Assembly (NCBI GenBank): GCA_903835185.1
Contig: CAILLX010000171.1
Location: 1 to 40,754 of the forward strand
From: an uncultured bacterium
GTDB lineage: Bacteria > Cyanobacteriota > Vampirovibrionia > Obscuribacterales > Obscuribacteraceae
Length of the DNA: 40,754 nt
Direction: 5' to 3'
Each line of letters opens with the position of its first letter. Positions within the stretch are counted from its first letter, which is position 1. Positions 16,863-23,813 of the stretch are shown here, piece by piece. The notes below the pieces were generated by a model. The model worked only from the letters and a program-made list of their open reading frames with translations, was not told where the DNA came from and searched no databases. Made by a program: the position numbers and the translations under genes.

Positions 16863-17278
16863 GATAATGCCTACCGGTTCGGAGATCTCTTCTTATTCGA
16901 TATACGTGGAAGAGCGACAAAAGTTCGACTTAGTGTCCATTATCTAGGCAAAAAACTCAAACAGGGCATATCAGTTCAAACTCACCCCGGGCAGCAACAC
17001 CCCAATACTTTTCGGATAAGCAACCGCATAGCTGGCTATCCCTGGGATGTCCTGCCTGCTTCTGGGCTGGCAAGATGCCCGCGTTTCCAGGCTAACCGAA
17101 CATTGGCATTATCCATGGCGGCGCTACCAAGGAGCCTCGTTGCGTACAGAACTTCCTGGTTAACTTGATAGTAAATTTTTGGTAGCGTTCAGAACACTTT
17201 TTATTTGACGAAGCTTGTTGTCATACTATATATTAGTATGACATACAAACGTAAGGTATATAGACAAGGGGGTCCAAA
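16863..17278. other. intergenic region with element relic and promoter
   Basis: This 416-base gap lies between divergent genes. GGCAAGATGCCCGCGTTTCC at about 17070-17089 resembles the 3' module of the GC-rich elements (GGCAGGACGCCCGCGCTCCC in the comEC gene), so it looks like an old copy. A 9-bp inverted repeat CGCTACCAA/TTGGTAGCG spans 17122-17187. The promoter and operator at 17205-17243 are listed separately. No ORF with a ribosome site is seen. Confidence 0.5.
17205..17243 (+). promoter_or_regulatory. promoter overlapped by a perfect inverted repeat
   Basis: A -35 box TTGACG (17205-17210), an 18-base spacer and a -10 box TATATT (17229-17234) precede the PD-(D/E)XK-like gene. A perfect 10-bp inverted repeat, TGTCATACTA and TAGTATGACA with a TATAT centre (17219-17243), surrounds the -10 box. 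A repressor bound there would block RNA polymerase. Confidence 0.65.
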
Positions 17279-18052
17279 ATGGATAGGACTTTGTTAACGC
17301 CTCCAATGATTGAGACTTTTCGCACCTGCAGGCAGGCGTATCAGTATGCCTTTCTCGGCAGCGAAGAGCGAGTTGAGCCTGTGAGCAGTGTCTGCAAGCG
17401 GTTCTTGCTTAAGGCGCTTTCTGAGATTAATCGTGGGCGCATAGCAACAGTCAACCAGGTGCAGAAGTTCATGGGGCAACACTGGCCTGTAGATAAGATA
17501 GGGCAGCAAGAAGGAGTGAAGGCCTTTTTGTTCGTATACAAAACTCTTACTAATTATGTTGCCAATCCATATAAGCCTGGTGGTGGCGAAATAGTAGGAG
17601 CCAGTTTGAAGGTGCGGGCACGTGTTCCGCACATACGTGTTTATCTGGAGGATACCTTAGACCTTATCATCTGGTACCCGCAGGCGCAGAAGCTTGAGTT
17701 TGTCGACTTCCACGTTCAACCGTTGCGACCGCTTAATCCAGCCTGGCCGTCACCATCTATTCTGGTCAAACAGTTTCTTGCTGAGCGCTTGCAATCACGC
17801 TGGACTTTTGAACAGCTGGATATGACATTTGTTAGGTTAGGACCAAATGGTGCCACCCCGGTGTCTTTCACTTTAGATGATGGACTTTACCGGCTCCACT
17901 GGCCAGAGCTTCTTAAGATTGTGGAGGAGATGAAAGATCCGGACAGTTTTTCTGCCCACCCGAGTCAGCTTTGCGATCGCTGCGAGTTTGCAGCCAGATG
18001 TCCTGCGGTCGGCGGATGTGGCACAGCACAGTCGTTATCTCGAAGCGCATAG
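17279..18052 (+). CDS. Cas4/RecB-like PD-(D/E)XK protein lacking the usual lysine
   Basis: This 257-residue protein resembles the PDDEXK_1/Cas4 nuclease superfamily at both ends. Near the start, PPMIETFRTCRQAYQYAF matches the conserved 'S-x-I-x-x-F-x-x-C-P-x-x-Y' helix. At the end, LCDRCEFAARCP matches the cysteine cluster that, with the first Cys, holds a 4Fe-4S cluster in Cas4 and AddB. In between, YLEDTLDLIIW could be motif II (Asp), and KLEFVDFHVQ aligns with motif III 'V-D-x-K-T', with His in place of Lys. It may therefore be inactive as a nuclease, or use another residue. Its ATG has AGGGGGT seven bases upstream. No cas genes or CRISPR array are nearby. It is a lone gene behind a strongly operator-like promoter. 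Confidence 0.65.
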   Translation: MDRTLLTPPMIETFRTCRQAYQYAFLGSEERVEPVSSVCKRFLLKALSEINRGRIATVNQVQKFMGQHWPVDKIGQQEGVKAFLFVYKTLTNYVANPYKPGGGEIVGASLKVRARVPHIRVYLEDTLDLIIWYPQAQKLEFVDFHVQPLRPLNPAWPSPSILVKQFLAERLQSRWTFEQLDMTFVRLGPNGATPVSFTLDDGLYRLHWPELLKIVEEMKDPDSFSAHPSQLCDRCEFAARCPAVGGCGTAQSLSRSA

Positions 18053-18192
18053 TTGTGCTCTTGAGAGGCACCACTCTTAGTGTCAGAGTTTCAAGCTGTG
18101 GCGGCGCTCAAGTCCAGCTTTCAAAGAGGTTATAATTGCATATAGATTTTAGCTACTAATTGATGCATTGACTGTCGTAGAAAAGTAAACCA

Positions 18193-19503
18193 ATGGTTCC
18201 AGGCAAAATTGGCGCGGATCGATCGGTGGATTTGCTTATTTATCCGATTGGAGAGCTTGCTACGCCACATCTTGATGTGCTGCCGGCTCATGGCAGTGAC
18301 ATGAGCAAAGTTCAGCGGATTAAAGATGCTGCCATTGCTGTGTCTAACGGAGTAGTGCTGGCAGCCGGTAGTGCAGAAAGCGTTTTGGCTAAGTTTCCAC
18401 CTGCTGCAGGGACAAAGGTGGTTGAGGCTGCAGGCAAGTTGGTGACACCAGGGCTGGTAGATCCACATACACACCTTATATTTGCCGGTAATCGAGCCGA
18501 TGAGTTTATAATGCGCTGCCAGGGCAAGAGCTACCAGGAGATTGCGCGCGCTGGTGGCGGCATTGTTGCCAGCATAAGACCTACACGTGAGGCTACTGTC
18601 GACCAGCTTGTAGCGATAGGTAGGCAGCGTCTGGACAGGATGTTGCATGCAGGCACCACCACCTGCGAAGTCAAGACCGGTTACGGGCTCGATCTCGCCT
18701 CCGAACTGCGCATGCTCGAAGCGATTATCGAGCTGTCTACACAGCAGCCTGTCACACTGGTGCCCACCTTCATGCCTGCACATGCGGTGCCGCCTGGATT
18801 AGATCAAACAGAGTATGTCCAGCAGATTATCAGTGAGATGCTGCCTCGAGCTGCTGCTATGTATGCGCAACGGGCAGCAGGAGCAACCCAGCAGCTGTTT
18901 GTGGACGTGTTCTGTGATGAAGGCTACTTTACCCTCGCCCAGACAAGAGCAATTCTTGAGGCAGGAGCCCGGTCAGGGATGCGCCCTAAGGTTCACTCAG
19001 ACGAGTTTGCCAGCCTTGGTGCTACGAGAGTTGCTGTTGAGCTGAAAGCTGCTAGTGCAGATCACCTGCTGTCAGTCAGCGATGAAGATATACAACTGCT
19101 GGCGCAATCTGACACCATTGCAGTATTATTGCCCGGCACCTCCTTCTATTTGACTTTGAGTGAGCATGCCCCAGCACGCAAACTTATTGAGGCAGGGGCA
19201 GCAGTGGCGCTCGGGTCCGATTTTAATCCGGGCTCATGCCATATCTTTTCGCTGCCGCTTATCTGGGCACTGGCGTGTATGCATCTAAAAATGAGCCCCG
19301 AGGAGGCGCTAACTGCGTTGACTGCCAATGCTGCCTTTGCGCTAGGATATGGCAGCACCATCGGTCAGATTCGCACTGGCTATCAAGCCGATATAGTTAT
19401 TTTTGATGTTGGGTCACTTGAAGAGATTGCTTACAATGTAGGCTGGAACCCGGTTTTAACAACTTTCAAGGGCGGAGTGGTTGCAGCGGAGAATAAAAAA
19501 TAA
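18193..19503 (+). CDS. hutI: imidazolonepropionase
   Basis: This 436-residue amidohydrolase fits HutI. LVTPGLVDPHTHLIFAGNRA carries the first metal-binding histidines and the family-specific 'F-x-G-x-R'. HAGTTTCEVKTGYGLDL, FMPAHAVPPG, VDVFCDEGYFT, KVHSDEFASLGA, SADHLLSVSD and ALGSDFNPGSC follow in the normal order, ending with the beta-sandwich strand GYQADIVIFD. It hydrolyses imidazolone-5-propionate to N-formimino-glutamate, the third step of histidine breakdown. HutH and HutU are not in the window, so the pathway must be dispersed if it is complete. The ATG at 18193 has only a weak AAAAGT site. Confidence 0.93.
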   Translation: MVPGKIGADRSVDLLIYPIGELATPHLDVLPAHGSDMSKVQRIKDAAIAVSNGVVLAAGSAESVLAKFPPAAGTKVVEAAGKLVTPGLVDPHTHLIFAGNRADEFIMRCQGKSYQEIARAGGGIVASIRPTREATVDQLVAIGRQRLDRMLHAGTTTCEVKTGYGLDLASELRMLEAIIELSTQQPVTLVPTFMPAHAVPPGLDQTEYVQQIISEMLPRAAAMYAQRAAGATQQLFVDVFCDEGYFTLAQTRAILEAGARSGMRPKVHSDEFASLGATRVAVELKAASADHLLSVSDEDIQLLAQSDTIAVLLPGTSFYLTLSEHAPARKLIEAGAAVALGSDFNPGSCHIFSLPLIWALACMHLKMSPEEALTALTANAAFALGYGSTIGQIRTGYQADIVIFDVGSLEEIAYNVGWNPVLTTFKGGVVAAENKK

Positions 19504-19513
19504 GCATTTGCTC

Positions 19514-19541
19514 TTGCCTATTTGATCTCATTAGTTATAAT
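19514..19541 (+). promoter_or_regulatory. candidate promoter of the coiled-coil gene
   Basis: TTGCCT (19514-19519), a 16-base spacer and a consensus TATAAT (19536-19541) lie about 70 bases before the ATG at 19610. The boxes follow directly after the hutI stop, so this gene can be expressed on its own. Confidence 0.5.
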
Positions 19542-19609
19542 TCTTAAGAGCGCCACCACCTACGGGACCACCTGTGTAGTATCCGTATGCTTGAAGCAAG
19601 GAGTATTAG

Positions 19610-20026
19610 ATGCCTGAACCAAAGCGTAACACTACTGAGAAGGTTGTCTCCAATCTCGGGCTTGAAGGATTCGAAAATCTGTTTGAAAAAGGATCGGACG
19701 CAGAGTCAACGACAAGTGCCACCGTCGCCGGTGAGCGAGTTACTACAGAGCAAGTTGAACGGCTTATTGAACGCTTTTCGCAACTCATTACGCTCACAGT
19801 CGACCAGCGTGTTGAGACAGCAAATATTGCCAACCAGATGATTGAGAATCAACGACAGCTCATAGCAACTCAGCAGATACTTATCCGTTTGATGGAAAAA
19901 TCAATTGAATTGACCAGGCATATTACTGCTATTGAAGAGAAGCTGCCTGCTGTTTATGAGATTCCAAGAACTGTAGAAGCCCTTAGAATTCGTATTGCAC
20001 AGCTTGAAGGCATTGAAACTACTTAA
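19610..20026 (+). CDS. small coiled-coil protein of unknown function
   Basis: This 138-residue protein has a polar N-terminal third and a long helical rest. TTEQVERLIERFSQLITLTV, IENQRQLIATQQILIRLMEK and SIELTRHITAIEEKL show heptad-like spacing and suggest a coiled coil. No signal peptide, membrane helix or cysteine is present. The ATG follows a strong AAGGAG, so it is very likely a real gene. I do not recognise the family. The composition suits a structural or adaptor role, which is a guess. Confidence 0.7.
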   Translation: MPEPKRNTTEKVVSNLGLEGFENLFEKGSDAESTTSATVAGERVTTEQVERLIERFSQLITLTVDQRVETANIANQMIENQRQLIATQQILIRLMEKSIELTRHITAIEEKLPAVYEIPRTVEALRIRIAQLEGIETT

Positions 20027-20140
20027 GTAGTGTTCTGCCTGCAGGTAGCTTTCCCAGGCTCAAATAACTTGCCAGTCTGTCGCACTAGCACAGAGTAGTA
20101 AAAATTAAACTTTCGCAGGGCTGCGATTCTTTCTTGCCGG

Positions 20141-20160
20141 CTCTCCGGTGAGAGGTTTTT
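20141..20160 (+). terminator. weak intrinsic terminator
   Basis: CTCTC-CGGT-GAGAG followed by GTTTTT lies about 115 bases after the coiled-coil gene. The stem is only five base pairs, so efficiency is uncertain. Confidence 0.35.
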
Positions 20161-20216
20161 ACTGCAAGCTAAAATTAAAGAAATGTGGTAAATCCCCCTG
20201 AAAGCCGCTTAAGCTC

Positions 20217-20234
20217 TTTACACTATAGTGTAAA
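20217..20234. promoter_or_regulatory. 18-bp perfect palindrome upstream of the His-rich gene
   Basis: TTTACACTATAGTGTAAA is exactly self-complementary and lies 57 bases before the ATG at 20291. It resembles an operator for a dimeric repressor. It shares ACAC...GTGT ends with NrdR boxes but is four bases shorter, so that regulator is not supported. Confidence 0.55.
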
Positions 20235-20290
20235 CCTATAGAATGTATTGCAAGAAGGTTGTCATTAGCCCTTCCTGAGAAGGAGTTTTG

Positions 20291-21160
20291 ATGAGTGACA
20301 TGGGCCATCTTGGCGGACACGGCGGGCATCTCCATATCGGGAGCGGCGGAGACGGCTTTGGCGTTTCGCACTCGTTCGATATGCCGCAAGCGCACAACGG
20401 GCAAGGCTTCCTTTCGCACCTTTTCGGCTCAGATCAAGGCGTACACGGACATCAAGGGCAAGGACTACATCATGGCGTGCCTATTGATCACAATCCGCAA
20501 GGGTCAATCAGCTGGACGAGCGCTTTAAGGGCGATGAAGCCTTCAGATGCTTTTCAGGGTCTGCAAATAGGCTGTAACCAGATGTTCTTAATTGGGTTTG
20601 TTCTCTTTACAGGCTGGCTTGGAGTTGTTTACTGGCTTCGCCATCACGAGCCGCTAGCCAATCAGATTTTTGGCACGGGTGGCGGTTATTCCACAACTGC
20701 TGCTGCTGATCGCCGGATTGTCGCCGGTATGAGACAGGCCATTCCCATTCGTACAGGCTCAGCTATTGGCGCTGTCTATGTACCTAATTCAGGGCTGGAC
20801 TCGCAGCCGCTGCCTCAAGCTTCTGACTCCAGCGTATCCAGCAGCGCATATGCAGCCTGCTTGCCTGGACAGCCAGCAACAGATGCCTCAGCAAAGGTGT
20901 TAGCAGCAGCACCAGCTCCACCAGCAGCATCATCTGTGCCTAACCCCAGCTTCGGTTCTCCATCGGTTACTGTACAGCAGCACCCGGCGCCTTCCCAATC
21001 AGCCCTGCCAACCTCGTCTGCCCAAGCAGTCTCGGCAGTTCCTCTAGCCTTGCCAGGAAGAGGTAACACGGCAGCGACAGTGCGATTGCGGACAGGAACA
21101 TACTTGCTACCGGTCCAGACACCGGAAGGGCTCAGAATTAAGATCTGTACCAGCAGGTAA
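20291..21160 (+). CDS. His/Gly-rich single-span membrane protein of unknown function
   Basis: This 289-residue protein begins with a region rich in His, Gly and Asp (for example HLGGHGGHLHIGSGGDGFG, then GVHGHQGQGLHHGVPIDHN) over about 70 residues, with around 15 histidines. A single strong membrane helix follows at about 100-120 (MFLIGFVLFTGWLGVVYWL). The next 150 residues are Ala/Pro/Ser-rich low complexity, and the last 30 (VRLRTGTYLLPVQTPEGLRI) look like a small beta element. The His-rich tail would lie in the cytoplasm by the positive-inside rule and could bind metal; this is inference. The ATG follows GAAGGAG. No family is recognised. The palindrome at 20217 may control it. Confidence 0.7.
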   Translation: MSDMGHLGGHGGHLHIGSGGDGFGVSHSFDMPQAHNGQGFLSHLFGSDQGVHGHQGQGLHHGVPIDHNPQGSISWTSALRAMKPSDAFQGLQIGCNQMFLIGFVLFTGWLGVVYWLRHHEPLANQIFGTGGGYSTTAAADRRIVAGMRQAIPIRTGSAIGAVYVPNSGLDSQPLPQASDSSVSSSAYAACLPGQPATDASAKVLAAAPAPPAASSVPNPSFGSPSVTVQQHPAPSQSALPTSSAQAVSAVPLALPGRGNTAATVRLRTGTYLLPVQTPEGLRIKICTSR

Positions 21161-21236
21161 AGGCGACCGCCAGGTCTGGCTATCATTCCATAGCTCTGGT
21201 GATCTTCACGTCTGAAGATACCGGTCAATCCAAGTT

Positions 21237-22190
21237 TCAGTGCAAACCAAAGTTGCTCTTTAAGAGCTCGTTAATTTGAGCCAGTTCTGCCTGGTTAAGT
21301 GCTGGCAAATCTGAAGCAGTCAGGTTTTCTTCAGCCTGGTCAGCTGTTTTTATGCCTGGGATAACTACTGAAACAGCCTCACAGGCGAGGACAAACCTGA
21401 GTGCCAGTTGAGCCAGTGACAGACGCGAGCCAGGCATTGTACTGCGCAACCGTTCGGCAGCCAGTGTCCGGGCTTGAATAAAGTTTCGAGGCCAGGCGTG
21501 TCTGATGTCACCTGACTCGAAACTACTGTCGCCCTGGTACTTACCGGTGAGAAAGCCGTTGGCTAAAGGCTCTCTGGCGATAACAGCACAATTGGCTTCA
21601 CGAGCTCTCTGCAGCAGCTCTTCTGCAGCTTTTTGCGAAAAGATGTTGTACACCAGCTGCAGGCAATCAGGACGCCCGGACTTAAGAGCCACCAGTCCTT
21701 CTATAGGATCAAATATGGACAATCCCCAGGTTCTGATCTTACCTTCTCTCTTTAACTCATCAAAGATCTGATAAGTCTCTGGCTGTTCAATGAGCTTGAG
21801 TGGCGGATTGTGTAGCTGATAGACGTCTATATAATCTGTTTTCAGCCGCGTCAAACTTTTGTCTATGGCGTAGCGTATGTATTTGTCTGTGAAATCCTGG
21901 TGACCGGCACCGCCATAAAAATCGGCTCCCACTTTGGTAGCAATTACTACATTGTGGCGGTGAGCCTTAAGAGCCTTGCCAAGCAGTTCTTCGCTATGCC
22001 CAAGCCCGTAAACATCTGCTGTGTCAAAGAAGTTGCAGCCCAGCTCGAGAGCTCTTTCGATTGCTTCTGCCGAAACTTTGTCGTCAGTGTACCCATAGCT
22101 GTTGCCGTGCTCGTTGCCGCCAATAGCCCAGCTGCCGAATCCTACTTCGGAGACGCTTATACCGCTGTTGCCAAACTCTCTATATTTCAT
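21237..22190 (-). CDS. aldo/keto reductase
   Basis: This 317-residue NADPH-dependent oxidoreductase has the AKR TIM barrel. The catalytic tetrad is visible: Asp in FFDTADVYG, Tyr four residues on, Lys in VIATKVGADF and His in YQLHNPP. The cofactor region VVIPGIKTADQAEENL is at the C-terminus as expected. The sequence is closest in style to the bacterial general AKR group (YghZ/AKR11-like) that starts MKYREFGNSGISVSEVGFG. The substrate is unknown. It is divergent from the ferredoxin-NADP reductase gene, and both use NADPH. Confidence 0.92.
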   Translation of the reverse strand: MKYREFGNSGISVSEVGFGSWAIGGNEHGNSYGYTDDKVSAEAIERALELGCNFFDTADVYGLGHSEELLGKALKAHRHNVVIATKVGADFYGGAGHQDFTDKYIRYAIDKSLTRLKTDYIDVYQLHNPPLKLIEQPETYQIFDELKREGKIRTWGLSIFDPIEGLVALKSGRPDCLQLVYNIFSQKAAEELLQRAREANCAVIAREPLANGFLTGKYQGDSSFESGDIRHAWPRNFIQARTLAAERLRSTMPGSRLSLAQLALRFVLACEAVSVVIPGIKTADQAEENLTASDLPALNQAELAQINELLKSNFGLH

Positions 22191-22218
22191 AACTGCGCCA
22201 GCTCTATTAAGGTTTGTG

Positions 22219-22245
22219 GGCAGGTGGCCGCCTGCCAGCTTTTTT
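22219..22245 (+). terminator. intrinsic-terminator-like hairpin in a divergent gap
   Basis: GGCAGG-TGGCCG-CCTGCC, then AGC and six T, has the form of a plus-strand intrinsic terminator. It is just upstream of the minus-strand reductase start and about 175 bases before the plus-strand FNR gene. No plus-strand gene precedes it, so it may act on an antisense or leader transcript. Confidence 0.4.
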
Positions 22246-22418
22246 GGGTCTCAAATATTAGCAGGAAACTGTTTCTTTCCGATTGCTATCTGCTTTACAT
22301 GTGTTGCATCTCTCGCTTGGCAGCTTTGAGCTGGTAAGCTTGCAGAAACAAGTTGGGCGAGTGTATTACAATAACCGCTTGACTCTCATTCAGCTGCTCG
22401 AGACAGTGATCAGATAGC

Positions 22419-23408
22419 ATGGATGTTTACGACCTTACAATCGTAGGCGGTGGACCGACCGGACTATTCGGCGCCCTTTATGCCGGGTTGCGTGGTTTGA
22501 AGACCAAAATAATTGATGTCCTGCCGGAATTGGGCGGGCAGCTGACTGCGCTCTATCCTGAAAAGTATGTTTATGACGTGGCAGGGCATCCTAAAATTCT
22601 GGCTAAACAGCTGGCGAAAAATCTAGCCATACAGGCAGCTCTGTTTAAACCGGCTTTCTGCCTTGGCGAAAAGGTAGTCATGATTGAGCGTGTCGATGAA
22701 GACACATTGAGAGTGTGTACTGACAGGGGCTCTGAACATTTCACCCGGACGGTGCTACTGGCGCTGGGCGCAGGTGCATGCGTGCCCAAACAGCTGGATA
22801 TTGAGCATAACAAGGAGTTTGAGGGACGCGATCTCTTTTATGCAGTCAAAAACAAAGAGAAGTTTCGCGGCAAGAAAGTCCTCATCATCGGTGGTGGTGA
22901 TTCAGCAGTCGACTGGGCAAATGAATTTTCACATCTGGCGCAAAGCACAACCTTAATCCATCGGCGCGATCAATTCAGAGCTGTGCAGAGTTCTGTAGAC
23001 GAGATGAAGTCCAATGGTGTAGACGTGAGGACCTTCTGTGAGTTGAAGCAGATTATTGGCAGCGATTCAATTGAAGGAGTTGTAGTTTTCGATAACCGTA
23101 CAGGCAAAGAAGAACAGCTGAATATAGACACTATCCTCATCTGCCTGGGTTTTGTAATCAATCTCGACTTTCTTAAGACCTGGGGCCTTTCTATGGAAGG
23201 CAATTCGCTGGTGGTTAACGAGAGGATGGAGACCAACATGTCAGGCGTCTATGCTGCCGGTGACATAGCTACTCATCCGGCAAAGCTGAAACTGATAGCA
23301 ACAGGCGCAGCCGAAGCAGCCACAGCAGCCAACTTTGCTGCCACTTACATCAACCCTCAGTCCAGAGCATTCCCCGGGCACAGCTCTAATCTGAACTTGA
23401 GTATTTAA
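22419..23408 (+). CDS. ferredoxin--NADP reductase, thioredoxin-reductase-like type
   Basis: This 329-residue flavoprotein has two dinucleotide-binding folds. The N-terminal FAD site is DLTIVGGGPTGLFGALYAGL with ELGGQLTALYPEKYVYDVAG, and the NADP site is KKVLIIGGGDSAVDWANEF with HRRDQFRA. The C-terminal block MSGVYAAGDIATHPAKLKLI closes the FAD site. The CxxC redox pair of thioredoxin reductase is absent, and YPEKYVYDV is diagnostic of the YumC-type ferredoxin/flavodoxin-NADP reductases. It moves electrons between ferredoxin and NADP. The ATG at 22419 has a weak ribosome site. Confidence 0.92.
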   Translation: MDVYDLTIVGGGPTGLFGALYAGLRGLKTKIIDVLPELGGQLTALYPEKYVYDVAGHPKILAKQLAKNLAIQAALFKPAFCLGEKVVMIERVDEDTLRVCTDRGSEHFTRTVLLALGAGACVPKQLDIEHNKEFEGRDLFYAVKNKEKFRGKKVLIIGGGDSAVDWANEFSHLAQSTTLIHRRDQFRAVQSSVDEMKSNGVDVRTFCELKQIIGSDSIEGVVVFDNRTGKEEQLNIDTILICLGFVINLDFLKTWGLSMEGNSLVVNERMETNMSGVYAAGDIATHPAKLKLIATGAAEAATAANFAATYINPQSRAFPGHSSNLNLSI

Positions 23409-23813
23409 GGATCATTCTTCCCTTTAATGCAAAGCAACTGCCTGTGCAGACGCGTTCACAGTATTCACCAAGGTTGGATATGCGTGTGTGCCGAAGGTTC
23501 TCTGTAGTACGGACCTCAGCGGAGTGAAGACGTTGCGCCGTTTTCGGCTTGGGGTGTAATCGGTACGGAGCACAGGACAGTGCCGTCTGTGACTTTATGG
23601 AGTACTGCTAGATCCTGCCTGGCAAAGTGGCGAATGTGTTTGGTCAGATTGGAGAGAAATTGGCGTTGCAAAAAGAGAAAGAAAAGGACGCAAAGCGCTA
23701 CCCGTGGTACCGTTCTTGCGGTGTACGCTACCGGTGCTACCATACAAAAGATGGTATACTTTAAAAGAAACTGGATCCCTGCCTGACCTGACTCTTCTCA
23801 TGGAGCTGGAGCA
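23409..23813. other. intergenic leader region upstream of nrdJ
   Basis: This 405-base gap has no credible ORF. I looked for a cobalamin riboswitch because the next gene is B12-dependent, but saw no B12 box or GCCACTG-like element. The last 120 bases hold two imperfect direct repeats (CGCTACCCGTGGTACC at about 23697 and CGCTACCGGTGCTACC at about 23726) and a 6-bp hairpin, TACCAT/ATGGTA, whose right arm overlaps the promoter. No NrdR box pair is seen. Confidence 0.45.
23752..23760 (+). promoter_or_regulatory. extended -10 promoter of nrdJ
   Basis: TGGTATACT combines the extended -10 dinucleotide TG with a near-consensus TATACT, 54 bases before the nrdJ ATG. No clear -35 box is present, as is common for extended -10 promoters. 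Confidence 0.5.

Noticed and set aside
20217..20234. NrdR box
   Set aside because: The palindrome is similar at its ends but four bases too short, occurs once, and is not near the reductase gene.
23409..23813. Cobalamin riboswitch upstream of nrdJ
   Set aside because: No B12 box or other conserved riboswitch core sequence could be found on the plus strand.
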